In this document: positions 55,796-64,000 of the stretch, one piece after another
How positions within the stretch are numbered: position 1 is the stretch's first letter
Layout: each line of letters begins with the position of its first letter
NCBI RefSeq assembly: GCF_900113945.1
Contig: NZ_FORG01000005.1
Coordinates: 124,001-188,000, forward strand
Length of the DNA stretch: 64,000 nt
DNA from: Xenorhabdus mauleonii
GTDB taxonomy: Bacteria > Pseudomonadota > Gammaproteobacteria > Enterobacterales > Enterobacteriaceae
Direction of reading: 5' to 3'
Program-made: the position numbers and the translations under genes
Notes under the pieces: generated by a model
What the model was told of the DNA's origin: nothing
What the model saw: only the letters and a program-made list of their open reading frames with translations
Database searches by the model: none

Positions 55796-56293
55796 ATGGA
55801 TAAGAACGAATTTTATCAAGAGTTAACCGATAGCCTGATGGCTCTATTATCAGGTGAGTATGACCTCATCGCTTCTCTTGCCAATGCAAGCGCGCTGTTA
55901 TATGAGCGTTTGGAAAATGTTAATTGGGTTGGATTTTATTTAGCAGATGGTGATACCCTAATTTTGGGTCCATTTCAGGGTAAAATCGCCTGTGTACGCA
56001 TTCCTATCGGTAAAGGTGTATGTGGAACGGCTGCCGAAACTAATACAATACAACGTGTTTCAGATGTGCACACTTTCCCCGGTCATATAGCTTGTGATGC
56101 TTCCAGTAATGCAGAAATTGTTCTTCCTTTGGAAATCAATGGAAAAATTATTGGAGTTTTAGATATTGATAGCACGATTTTAGATCGGTTTGATATGAGT
56201 GATGAAAAAGGCTTAAAAGCGCTAGTTATCAGGCTTTGTGAACATTTAAGGCAATGTGTAGTGTCAAAATATCTACAACAGAATGTAACTTAA
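55796..56293 (+). CDS. msrC: Free methionine-(R)-sulfoxide reductase MsrC
   Basis: A 165-residue GAF-domain enzyme (YebR) that reduces free methionine-R-sulfoxide. Landmarks are NVNWVGFYLADGDTLILGPF, the three cysteines in IACVRIPIGKGVCGTAAE and HIACDASSNAEIVLPL, and IIGVLDIDS. The cysteines match the redox residues of E. coli YebR. The AGGGGTAT before the ATG serves as ribosome-binding site. Confidence 0.94.
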   Translation: MDKNEFYQELTDSLMALLSGEYDLIASLANASALLYERLENVNWVGFYLADGDTLILGPFQGKIACVRIPIGKGVCGTAAETNTIQRVSDVHTFPGHIACDASSNAEIVLPLEINGKIIGVLDIDSTILDRFDMSDEKGLKALVIRLCEHLRQCVVSKYLQQNVT

Positions 56294-56388
56294 CATACGT
56301 ATAACGTGGCATTTATCAGTAACGCTATTATAATGTCGCCTGTTCATGCCTGCGCTGGTTGGCAAAACCGTTGTAATCAGGAAATTTC

Positions 56389-57084
56389 ATGGAAAATCAA
56401 CCTAAGTTGAACAGTAGTAAAGAAGTCATTGCTTTCTTGGCTGAGCGTTTCCCGCTTTGTTTTGTAGCAGAAGGTGAAGCACGTCCTTTGAAGATTGGTA
56501 TCTTCCAGGATATCGTTGAACGTATTCAGGGCGAAGAGTGTTTAAGTAAAACACAACTTCGTTCTGCTTTGCGCTTGTATACATCCAGTTGGCGTTACCT
56601 CTATGGTGTGAAAGAGGGCGCACAGCGTGTTGACCTTGACGGTAATATATGTGGTGAATTGGAAATAGAACATATTGAACATGCCCGTCAGCAATTAGTT
56701 GAAGCTAAAGCGCGAGTTCAAACTCAGCGAGCTGAACAGCGTGCCAAGAAACGTGAAACCGAAAACGTATCAGACAAAAAAAGTGAACGCCCTGTGAGTA
56801 AAAAGCCGGCTCCTCGCCGTCAAAAACCAGGTGAAGGTGCAAAACACCCAGCCCGTTCACAAAATCGTCTGCAACAATCGCGTAAACCAGCAGAGAAAAC
56901 TACACGGCCTGAACTAACTTCAGTTACCGACGTCTCTTCTTTGAAAGTCGGCCAGACAATCAAAGTAAATGTAGGAAAAAGCATAATGGATGCATCTGTG
57001 CTTGAAATTGCAAAAGATGGTGTAAGAGTGCAGTTACCTACTGGTTTGGCAATGATTGTACGCGCAGAACACTTAAAGTTCTGA
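56389..57084 (+). CDS. proQ: RNA chaperone ProQ
   Basis: A 231-residue RNA-binding protein. The N-terminal FinO/ProQ domain (about 1-120) has [20 protein letters not shown] and [21 protein letters not shown] basic, disordered linker (about 121-180) rich in Lys, Arg, Pro and Gln follows, then a C-terminal Tudor-like domain ([25 protein letters not shown]). ProQ binds hundreds of sRNAs and 3' UTRs. It lies 19 bases before prc and is co-transcribed with it, as in E. coli. Confidence 0.96.
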   Translation: MENQPKLNSSKEVIAFLAERFPLCFVAEGEARPLKIGIFQDIVERIQGEECLSKTQLRSALRLYTSSWRYLYGVKEGAQRVDLDGNICGELEIEHIEHARQQLVEAKARVQTQRAEQRAKKRETENVSDKKSERPVSKKPAPRRQKPGEGAKHPARSQNRLQQSRKPAEKTTRPELTSVTDVSSLKVGQTIKVNVGKSIMDASVLEIAKDGVRVQLPTGLAMIVRAEHLKF

Positions 57085-57103
57085 TACGGAGGCCAACTCG
57101 GGC

Positions 57104-59299
57104 ATGAACAAACTCATTATTTTGGCTTTCGTTTTAGGTCTATCGTTTTCTGGTGCGGGGTATGCTGATACCAGTACCAGTAATAGTAACGGGGCAGAAA
57201 ACAACAATGTTAAAACTAACGTTGTAACCAACGACAGTGCTACCAATAGCAATGTTACTAACAATCCCGTTACGAATAACAATGCGGTTACCAATAATAA
57301 GGCTGCCAATGGCACTGCCGTCAATGGTAACAAAACAGTTGTAGTCAGCCTGAATCAGTTACCTGATTTAAAACCGGAACTACAACATCCAACAGTCAGC
57401 AAGCGGATAGTTTCCCGCTTTCTTCGTTCCCATTACCGCCAATTTTATTTGGATGCGGATTTTTCAGGAAAGATTTTTGATCGTTACCTGAATCTATTGG
57501 ATTATGGGCACAACGTTTTCCTGGCATCAGATATCGCAAAATTTGCGAACCAAAAAGGCACATTAGGAAAAGAGCTTGAAAATGGTGACTTAAAGCTACC
57601 TTATGCCTTGTTTAATTTGATGCAAAAGCGTCGTTTTGAGCGCTATCAATATGTTCTTTCTCGTTTAGAGAAGCCAATTGACATTAATGGCAACGGTACG
57701 ATTGAAACAGAACGTTCCAAGGCTCCGTGGCCAACGAGTGTTGAAGAATTGGACAAACTTTGGGATGCCAAAATTAAATCTGATTGGATAAACCTCAAAC
57801 TATCTGGCAAAAGCGATAAAGAAATCAAAGAAACACTAATCAAACGCTATCGGATGTTATTGAAGCGTCTCACTCAAACCAAGAGTGAAGATGTTTTTCA
57901 AACAGCGATGATGGCTTTTGCCCGTGAAATAGATCCACATACCAGCTATCTTTCTCCTCGTGATACAGAACAGTTTAATTCAGAAATGAGCTTGTCTCTT
58001 GAAGGCATTGGTGCTGTTTTACAATATGAGGATGAATACATTACCATTCGCTCACTCGTTGCTGGAGGGCCTGCGGCTAAAAGCAACCTACTGAAAGTGG
58101 GTGATAAAATCATAGGTGTTGGTCAAATCGGCAAACCTATTGTGGATGTTGTTGGATGGCGTCTGGAAGATGTTGTTGCATTAATTAAAGGGCCGAAAGG
58201 AAGTAAAGTCCGCCTTGAAATTATCCCGAGTGCGAAAGGCGCCAAGAATCACATCATTACTCTTACTCGCGAGAATATCCGTCTCGAAGACAATGCCGTT
58301 AAAATGTCGGTAAAAACGGTTGGCAAAGAGAAAGTAGGCGTTCTCGATATACCGAGCTTTTATGTTGGTTTGACGAATGATGTAAAAGTACAGTTACAGA
58401 AGCTCACTAAACAGGGTGTTTCTGCGATCGTGATTGACTTGCGCAGTAATGGTGGCGGGGCATTAACAGAAGCCGTATCACTTTCAGGTCTGTTCATTCC
58501 TACTGGTCCAATTGTTCAAATCCGGGATAATACAGGTCGGGTTAAAGAAGATTCGGATACTGATGAAGCAGTCTATTATAAAGGCCCTCTGGTTGTTTTA
58601 GTTGACAATAGAAGTGCTTCTGCGTCTGAAATTTTTGCTGCCGCGATGCAAGATTATGGGCGGGGATTAATTGTTGGAGAACCAACCTTTGGTAAAGGTA
58701 CTGTTCAGCAATATCGTCCTTTGAATCGTATCTATGATCAGATGTTAAAACCTGATTGGCCAGAAATTGGTTCTGTGCAATATACTATTCAGAAGTTTTA
58801 CCGGGTAAATGGTGGTAGTACCCAGCTTAAGGGGGTAACTCCGGATATCATTATGCCGACAGGGGAAGATCCTTCTGATATAGGTGAAAGCCAAGAGGAC
58901 AATGCATTGCCGTGGGATAGTATTCCACCTGCAAACTATAATTCCTCAAAAGTGATTTCAACGTTGGTTCCATTACTGACTAAGCTGCATAATCAACGCA
59001 TTGCCAATGATCCTGAATTTAAATATATCAAACAAGATATGGTTTATTACAAAACCATAAAGGATCGTAAGGGTGTCTATTCCTTAAACTATGCGGAAAG
59101 AGAAAAAGAAAATAAGGAATATGAAGCAGTTAAATTGAATCGCATTAATGAACGGTTTAAACGGGAAGGGAAAAAGCCACTTAAGTCGCTTGAAGATTTA
59201 CCAAAAGACTATAAAGGGCCAGATCCTTACTTGGATGAATCAGTAAAAATTGCTCTGGATTTGTCACATCAGCCTGCTGAAATTGCTGTAACGAAGTAG
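57104..59299 (+). CDS. prc: Tail-specific periplasmic protease Prc
   Basis: A 731-residue C-terminal processing peptidase (S41). A signal peptide ends near residue 21 (GYA). Residues 24-80 form an Asn/Thr/Val-rich low-complexity stretch not present in E. coli Prc (682 residues). The normal N-terminal helical domain, the PDZ domain (about residues 300-390: GIGAVLQYEDEYITIRSLVA), and the protease domain follow. The catalytic Ser506 lies in RSASASEIF and Lys531 in TFGKGTVQQ. It trims penicillin-binding protein 3 and degrades MepS with NlpI. Confidence 0.96.
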   Translation: MNKLIILAFVLGLSFSGAGYADTSTSNSNGAENNNVKTNVVTNDSATNSNVTNNPVTNNNAVTNNKAANGTAVNGNKTVVVSLNQLPDLKPELQHPTVSKRIVSRFLRSHYRQFYLDADFSGKIFDRYLNLLDYGHNVFLASDIAKFANQKGTLGKELENGDLKLPYALFNLMQKRRFERYQYVLSRLEKPIDINGNGTIETERSKAPWPTSVEELDKLWDAKIKSDWINLKLSGKSDKEIKETLIKRYRMLLKRLTQTKSEDVFQTAMMAFAREIDPHTSYLSPRDTEQFNSEMSLSLEGIGAVLQYEDEYITIRSLVAGGPAAKSNLLKVGDKIIGVGQIGKPIVDVVGWRLEDVVALIKGPKGSKVRLEIIPSAKGAKNHIITLTRENIRLEDNAVKMSVKTVGKEKVGVLDIPSFYVGLTNDVKVQLQKLTKQGVSAIVIDLRSNGGGALTEAVSLSGLFIPTGPIVQIRDNTGRVKEDSDTDEAVYYKGPLVVLVDNRSASASEIFAAAMQDYGRGLIVGEPTFGKGTVQQYRPLNRIYDQMLKPDWPEIGSVQYTIQKFYRVNGGSTQLKGVTPDIIMPTGEDPSDIGESQEDNALPWDSIPPANYNSSKVISTLVPLLTKLHNQRIANDPEFKYIKQDMVYYKTIKDRKGVYSLNYAEREKENKEYEAVKLNRINERFKREGKKPLKSLEDLPKDYKGPDPYLDESVKIALDLSHQPAEIAVTK

Positions 59300-59316
59300 T
59301 TTGTAGGTTCGTTATT

Positions 59317-59347
59317 AAAAGGCCGGCTTAATAGCTGGCTTTTTTTT
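59317..59347 (+). terminator. Rho-independent terminator of prc
   Basis: A stem formed by AAGGCCGGC and GCTGGCTT (one G-T pair) and a T8 tail, 17 bases after the stop. Confidence 0.85.
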
Positions 59348-59476
59348 ATCATAATGTAAAGTTGTGTTGATTGTATCGCTTAACACCTTAAAAAACTTGA
59401 ATAATATAGGTTCAGCCCCCATTTTATGGTTCAGTTCTTAGTTGAATGGTTTGATTATTAGAGGAAGCAAATTTAT

Positions 59477-60361
59477 ATGATGAGAATAGCCTTGTTCCTT
59501 CTCACTAACCTTGCTGTCATGGTTGTGTTTGGGATAATACTTTCACTTACAGGAGTTCAGCGAAGCAGTGTTACTGGCCTCATGATTATGGCTGGTCTGT
59601 TTGGTTTTGGTGGAGCTTTCGTTTCTTTGTTAATGTCGAAATGGATGGCCTTACGTTCTGTTGGTGGTCAAGTTATCGAAAAACCTGCCAATGAAACCGA
59701 AGCTTGGTTGATGGAAACTGTGCGCCGCCAGTCTGAGCAGGTTGGTATTACTATGCCGCAAGTGGCTATCTATGACGCCCTTGACATTAATGCATTTGCG
59801 ACAGGTGCTCGTCGAAATGCTTCTTTGGTTGCTGTTAGTACAGGATTGCTGAGTAATATGAGCCGTGATGAAGCTGAAGCTGTCATTGCTCATGAAATTA
59901 GCCACATTGCTAATGGCGATATGGTAACGATGACTCTTTTGCAGGGTATCGTGAATACATTTGTTATCTTTATTTCACGTATTATTGCGCAGGCAGCAGC
60001 AAGCTTTCTTTCCAGCAGTGATGACGAAAGTGAAAGCAGCAGTAACGGCAACCCTATCGTTTATATGGTGCTTTCCATGGTACTGGAAATCGTATTCGGT
60101 ATTCTGGCGAGTATTATCACCATGTGGTTCTCCCGTTACCGTGAATTCCATGCCGATGCAGGGTCTGCAAAATTGGTTGGCCGTGAAAAGATGATTGCTG
60201 CATTACAGCGCCTTAAAACCAGCTACGAACCTCAGGAAGAGGGCAGCATGATGGCATTTTGCATCAATGGTAAGGGTAAGAGTTTCAGCGAGTTGTTCTT
60301 ATCTCACCCGCCATTAGATAAGCGAATTGAAGCTCTGCGTAATAACGAATATATAAAATAA
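59477..60361 (+). CDS. htpX: Membrane metalloprotease HtpX
   Basis: A 294-residue inner-membrane M48 zinc protease of the CpxR heat-stress regulon. The zinc motif is H139-E-I-S-H143 in [14 protein letters not shown], with the third ligand in [14 protein letters not shown]. Four membrane segments; the N-terminus [19 protein letters not shown] is nearly the E. coli sequence. A Ser/Glu-rich loop replaces a shorter one near residue 180. It acts with FtsH in membrane-protein quality control. GAGGAAGC before the ATG. Confidence 0.96.
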   Translation: MMRIALFLLTNLAVMVVFGIILSLTGVQRSSVTGLMIMAGLFGFGGAFVSLLMSKWMALRSVGGQVIEKPANETEAWLMETVRRQSEQVGITMPQVAIYDALDINAFATGARRNASLVAVSTGLLSNMSRDEAEAVIAHEISHIANGDMVTMTLLQGIVNTFVIFISRIIAQAAASFLSSSDDESESSSNGNPIVYMVLSMVLEIVFGILASIITMWFSRYREFHADAGSAKLVGREKMIAALQRLKTSYEPQEEGSMMAFCINGKGKSFSELFLSHPPLDKRIEALRNNEYIK

Positions 60362-60404
60362 TATTTTAAGTGTCTTAATCGAAGGGGCTTAAGCAACTTA
60401 ATGA

Positions 60405-60439
60405 AAAGCCGGAACTGTCTTAAAGTTCCGGCTTTTTTT
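60405..60439 (+). terminator. Rho-independent terminator of htpX
   Basis: A perfect 11-bp stem (AAAGCCGGAAC with GTTCCGGCTTT) and a nine-base loop, followed by TTTT. It also works for the converging tcyP gene on the other strand. Confidence 0.9.
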
Positions 60440-60514
60440 GAGCATGATTTTAAATGGTTCTAGTTAACTACTTTTATATTTATTAGAAAACCAGCTAAAT
60501 TCTCGCAAATCCAT

Positions 60515-61906
60515 TTAGTGTTGGCTCAATGCGATTTCATCATCTTGTTCTAATATTTCTTTATTCGTTTGCCCCATCAATTGACTGGTGATTGTACCGG
60601 CAGCCATTGCGCCATTGACATTTAATGCAGTGCGTCCCATATCGATAAGTGGTTCAACCGAAATTAATAGAGCTACCAAAGTGACAGGAAGCCCCATAGC
60701 TGGCAAAACAATCAGTGCAGCAAAAGTTGCTCCGCCACCAACACCGGCAACGCCTGCGGAGCTAATGGTTACAATTCCAACCAGAGTTGCAATCCATAAC
60801 GGATCAAAAGGATTAATGCCCACGGTAGGCGCAACCATCACTGCTAACATGGCCGGATAAATACCAGCACAGCCATTTTGACCGATCGTTGCACCAAAAG
60901 TGGCAGAGAAACTGGCGATAGATTCGGGAACGCCAAGGCGGCGAGTTTGTGTTTCAACATTTAATGGAATACTTGCTGCACTTGAACGGCTGGTAAATGC
61001 GAATGTTAATACAGGCCCTGCTTTTTTGAAAAATCTCAGTGGGTTAATACCTGTAAGCGCCAGAAGCCCGCCATGCACAACAAACATCAATCCGAGGGCA
61101 ACATAGGAAGCAACGACAAAATTACCTAATTGTGTAATATCATGAATGTTGGAACTGGCAACAACCTTAGTCATCAATGCCATAACACCGTATGGAGTCA
61201 GAAGCATCACCAATCTTACCAATTTCATTGCCCATGCTTGCATTGTATCAATGGCAACTAGTGCGCGTTCACCTCGCTCATGATCATCTTTGAGCATTTG
61301 CAATGCAGCAATGCCTAAAAATGTCGCAAAAATCACTACACTGATGATGGAAGTCGGGTTTGCTCCAGTCAGATCAGCAAACGGGTTTTTAGGGATAAAA
61401 GAGAGAATGATTTGCGGCACACTCATATCTGCAACTTTACCAACATAATTGGTTTCAATAGCGGATAAACGAGCGGTCTCTTGAGTTCCTTGAATTAAGC
61501 CTGCCGCACTCAGCCCAAATAAATTGGCAATAATAATACCCAGTAGAGCGGATATTGCTGTGGTGAACAACAATGTACCAATTGTCAGGAAGCTGATTTT
61601 GCCTAAAGAAGATGCTTTATGTAAGCGTGCAACCGCACTCAGAATTGAAGCAAAAACCAGAGGCATAATGACCATTTGCAATAGCTGTACATAACCATTA
61701 CCAACAATATTGAACCACTTGATTGATTCTTTGACTGTTGGGTTATCTGCGCCATAAATAATGTTCAAAGCGAGTCCGAAAGCAACGCCTACAATTAGCG
61801 CGATAAGCACTTTTTTGGACAAGCTCCATTTATTTGAGCTGGTTTTTGCCAATAAAATAAGCAGTGCGACAAAAACGAGCACATTGATGATGAGTAGTAG
61901 ATTCAT
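60515..61906 (-). CDS. tcyP: L-cystine transporter TcyP
   Basis: A 463-residue sodium- or proton-coupled symporter (YdjN) of the dicarboxylate/amino-acid:cation family, importing L-cystine. Family landmarks are [20 protein letters not shown] near 69-88, [20 protein letters not shown] near 303-322, [20 protein letters not shown] and [18 protein letters not shown]. The order hxpB, ydjM, tcyP matches E. coli. A 10-bp inverted repeat lies about 35 bases upstream of the start. Confidence 0.94.
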   Translation of the reverse strand: MNLLLIINVLVFVALLILLAKTSSNKWSLSKKVLIALIVGVAFGLALNIIYGADNPTVKESIKWFNIVGNGYVQLLQMVIMPLVFASILSAVARLHKASSLGKISFLTIGTLLFTTAISALLGIIIANLFGLSAAGLIQGTQETARLSAIETNYVGKVADMSVPQIILSFIPKNPFADLTGANPTSIISVVIFATFLGIAALQMLKDDHERGERALVAIDTMQAWAMKLVRLVMLLTPYGVMALMTKVVASSNIHDITQLGNFVVASYVALGLMFVVHGGLLALTGINPLRFFKKAGPVLTFAFTSRSSAASIPLNVETQTRRLGVPESIASFSATFGATIGQNGCAGIYPAMLAVMVAPTVGINPFDPLWIATLVGIVTISSAGVAGVGGGATFAALIVLPAMGLPVTLVALLISVEPLIDMGRTALNVNGAMAAGTITSQLMGQTNKEILEQDDEIALSQH

Positions 61907-62400
61907 CCCTAGTCTCCAAAAAATTTTATCCCTCTATCTTGTAAGTTGTTGTTTTTATACGCTGCGCTACAACTTACAATCTATCAGGCATAATAATAGT
62001 TATATGATCTGTAGTTTTTGATTCATGGTACGTGTGTGCTAAGTGGTGACAGGTAACTTTCAAGCAGCTAATTGATTATTGGTGCTGTAAATTCAAAAAC
62101 CATCGGAGATGCATACCATGACAATCTATGAGATTGAATAATATCAACATAAGAATTATGTTTCTTATAATTAAATGGAATTAAATATAATTATTTTTCA
62201 CAAAACAGTAAAAATGGTTATAAGGCCTAATCAATCTAGAGCTTATTTTCCATAATGTTTTTTATTAGATGTACTGAGTTGGGGAGTTAATGGTACTGGA
62301 TAAAAATGAAAAAATAATATTAAGAAATATTATTTATATTTGAATGGATGACCCTATGGAATAAATAGGGTCATTATCTTAGGGATGCATTATAAATTAG
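61907..62400. other. Region upstream of tcyP
   Basis: About 490 bases without a gene. An inverted repeat (61940-61978) near the tcyP start is listed separately. Further right the DNA is AT-rich with no recognisable element; CysB sites would be expected by analogy but have no clear consensus to read. ACCC/GGGT near 62350-62371 may form a weak hairpin downstream of ydjM. Confidence 0.45.
61940..61978. promoter_or_regulatory. Inverted repeat in the tcyP upstream region
   Basis: TGTAAGTTGT and ACAACTTACA are exact reverse complements, 10 bp each, 19 bases apart. It could be an operator or a leader hairpin; a GTATAAAAAC on the minus strand lies in the loop. Function is unknown. Confidence 0.4.
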
Positions 62401-62994
62401 TCAATTGTATAAATTTTGTAACTTATCAATTTGTAACTTATCGAGCGACAATTTGTCGAATGGCAATTTATCAAAATAATGGTTGAGTGAAAAATTGATG
62501 TGTTGGGGAAGGGTGATAGCAACAACCACGAGTAAAACAGCAATAGCTCGCTCAGCTTTTTTTCGCTCTTTACCTCTAAGAATTGGAATACAAAAACGTG
62601 TTCTCAGGGGCCATAAGAGTGGAATACCGGCAGGAGTGAGCATATCTGCAATCAAGTGGCTGATATAACCTACAACCATTGCATGGATAAAATCGGTAGG
62701 AATAGGCCAATCGGCAGGTATTTCAGTCTGGAAAAGAATAATTCCTGCTATCAACGCCAATAAACTATGCGTAAAGCCACGATGTCCGCATAACCGTGCA
62801 ATGGGAATGGATATAAAGCGAAATAATCTTCCTAAAGTGGAGCTGGGGTGATCAATATCAGGTAACAATGAAGCCAGAAGCACGCCTGGGAGCATATGTA
62901 ACCAATCTCCCTGAGCTATTTCTGGTGTGATTTGTAGCTGGTGAGCCAATACAAGGCTGGCAACGGAAAAAAGGAGGTGCCCTTCTGCTGTCAT
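62401..62994 (-). CDS. ydjM: Metal-dependent hydrolase-like membrane protein YdjM
   Basis: A 197-residue YdjM/YbcI (DUF457) inner-membrane protein. Conserved histidines and aspartates are seen in MTAEGHLLFSVA, LLPDIDHPSSTLGR, CGHRGFTHSLLAL and ISHLIADMLTPAGIP, the pattern of this membrane hydrolase-like family. Residues 173-192 contain four tandem five-residue repeats (FDKLP, FDKLS, LDKLQ, IDKLQ) encoded by 15-base units, an extension beyond the usual end. E. coli ydjM belongs to the LexA regulon; no clear LexA box was found here. Confidence 0.92.
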   Translation of the reverse strand: MTAEGHLLFSVASLVLAHQLQITPEIAQGDWLHMLPGVLLASLLPDIDHPSSTLGRLFRFISIPIARLCGHRGFTHSLLALIAGIILFQTEIPADWPIPTDFIHAMVVGYISHLIADMLTPAGIPLLWPLRTRFCIPILRGKERKKAERAIAVLLVVVAITLPQHINFSLNHYFDKLPFDKLSLDKLQIDKLQNLYN

Positions 62995-63229
62995 AACGTT
63001 TTATACTAATTATTTATACTGATTGCTGTTTATACATACAGTTGGCAGTATAGAGTGTTTCGCATGAGGATGGTAGAGGGTAAATAAGAAAAATCTGTTA
63101 TTTATTAATATATAACACTATTATTTAGCTAGTTTTTTCCTAGATCAGCTAAAAAAGTAATATAGAGATTAAAATTTGCGCTGCTGAATCTAGCCATAAA
63201 ATGTTTGAAAAATAGCAGCGCAACCAGTG

Positions 63230-63895
63230 TTAGCTAATATTTTCTTTCGTCAATTTTTCCAGTGAACTCAATTTGATATCGGCCAATGACCAACGTGGAT
63301 CATTGAAATTTTGGGCTGACGGCACAACGATAGAGCGCATTCTTGCCGCTTTGGTGGCAATCATCCCATTAAATGAATCTTCTAAAGTAAGGCAATGAAT
63401 TGGATTTACACCAAGTTGGGCGGCTGCCTGCAGATAAACTTCGGGATGAGGTTTGCTGTAAGGCAGTTTGGCGGCAGAAACGACGGTATCAAAGTAATGT
63501 TGTAAATTAAACAATTCGAGTACTTCTTCCAACATTTCGAGAGGAGATGCTGAGGCTAAACCAACTTTTAATCCGTGTTCTCGGCAGAGGCTCAAAGCAT
63601 GTTCAACGCCTGGTAGTAGAGGGCGCTTTTCTTTTACTAAGCGAACTACATGGTTAATGATGCGCTGCTCAACCTCACTTTTGGATGCACCTTGCCACGG
63701 TGACGCTTGGTACCACAGATCAACGACGTGATCTATCCGCAATCCCAACGTATCAGGCAATGTTTTTGCTAATGTTAAATCGACCCCCAATTCGCTGAAT
63801 ACAAATTTTTCCCCTTGTTCCCAATATGGCTCAGAATCAATGAGCAAGCCATCCATATCAAAAATAGCGGCTTCTATAGATAAACAAAATGACAT
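63230..63895 (-). CDS. hxpB: HAD phosphatase HxpB (YniC), 2-deoxyglucose-6-phosphatase type
   Basis: A 221-residue haloacid-dehalogenase phosphatase. The nucleophile motif is AIFDMDGLLIDSEPYW near 10-25, motif II is VGLASASPLEM, and the lysine and final acid motifs are LPYSKPHPEVYLQAA and LEDSFNGMIATKAARM. It removes phosphate from sugar phosphates such as 2-deoxyglucose-6-phosphate and hexitol phosphates in the cytosol. It lies at the right end of the window, oriented leftwards next to ydjM as in E. coli. Confidence 0.94.
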   Translation of the reverse strand: MSFCLSIEAAIFDMDGLLIDSEPYWEQGEKFVFSELGVDLTLAKTLPDTLGLRIDHVVDLWYQASPWQGASKSEVEQRIINHVVRLVKEKRPLLPGVEHALSLCREHGLKVGLASASPLEMLEEVLELFNLQHYFDTVVSAAKLPYSKPHPEVYLQAAAQLGVNPIHCLTLEDSFNGMIATKAARMRSIVVPSAQNFNDPRWSLADIKLSSLEKLTKENIS

Positions 63896-64000
63896 TTCAT
63901 ATCTCTCTGCAATGATAGTCGCGATTAGTAAGGATTAATTGTAGCAATCTCCGTAAGTTAAGTCTTGCCATGAGAAAGCTTGTATAGGCGATTGCTGGCT

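Overview
The window looks like chromosome of an entomopathogenic Morganellaceae bacterium, most likely Xenorhabdus (Photorhabdus is the alternative). The right half follows the Escherichia coli order for rlmA, mntP, yobD, manXYZ, sdaA, nudL, pabB, yoaH, yebF, holE, ftnA, copC/copD/yebY, the sRNA sdsR, msrC, proQ, prc, htpX, tcyP, ydjM and hxpB. The left half is accessory DNA with a 13-kb NRPS gene, phage debris, AT-rich orphan genes and dispersed repeats. The genus assignment is inferred from gene content, not from a database search.

Layout. 1-4.7 kb: an NmrA-like oxidoreductase, a fossil of an antitoxin gene behind a perfect 36-bp palindrome, an Old Yellow Enzyme with a divergent LysR regulator, and a small membrane protein. 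4.7-17.7 kb: a single NRPS gene read leftwards, C-A-T-E-C-A-T-E-C-A-T-TE, predicted to make an N-capped tripeptide of the type D-X, D-aromatic, L-aromatic. 18.5-21.6 kb: a secreted-protein gene with two compensating frame changes, a TauE/SafE permease and a winged-helix-like orphan. 22-35 kb: the hexose-phosphate system uhpT, uhpA, uhpB, uhpC, with about 7.9 kb of foreign DNA between uhpA and uhpB. That islet holds a deleted integrase, methyltransferase and replication-gene fragments, a DUF2829 (Tad2-like) gene, a possible clan-CD cysteine peptidase, a protein with an FEKL repeat, and a pair of small orphan genes.

35-41.8 kb: an acetyltransferase, rlmA, a YopT/C58-like cysteine protease gene split by a frameshift in a poly-A run, a GTTTTT repeat tract, and a gltS, lysR, dadA-like, ridA cluster that suggests uptake and oxidation of an amino acid (possibly D-glutamate). 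41.9-64 kb: conserved core. It covers manganese export with a structured leader and a Fur box, mannose PTS, serine deamination, folate synthesis, iron storage, copper homeostasis, methionine sulfoxide repair, the RNA chaperone ProQ, the envelope proteases Prc and HtpX, cystine uptake, and a sugar phosphatase.

Main themes. The accessory half carries a compact NRPS that I cannot match to a named product, several effector-like genes, and frameshifts in homopolymers (A7 and A8) in two genes, each of which reads as an in-frame A AAA AAA slippery site. Those frameshifts could be decay, recoding or assembly error.
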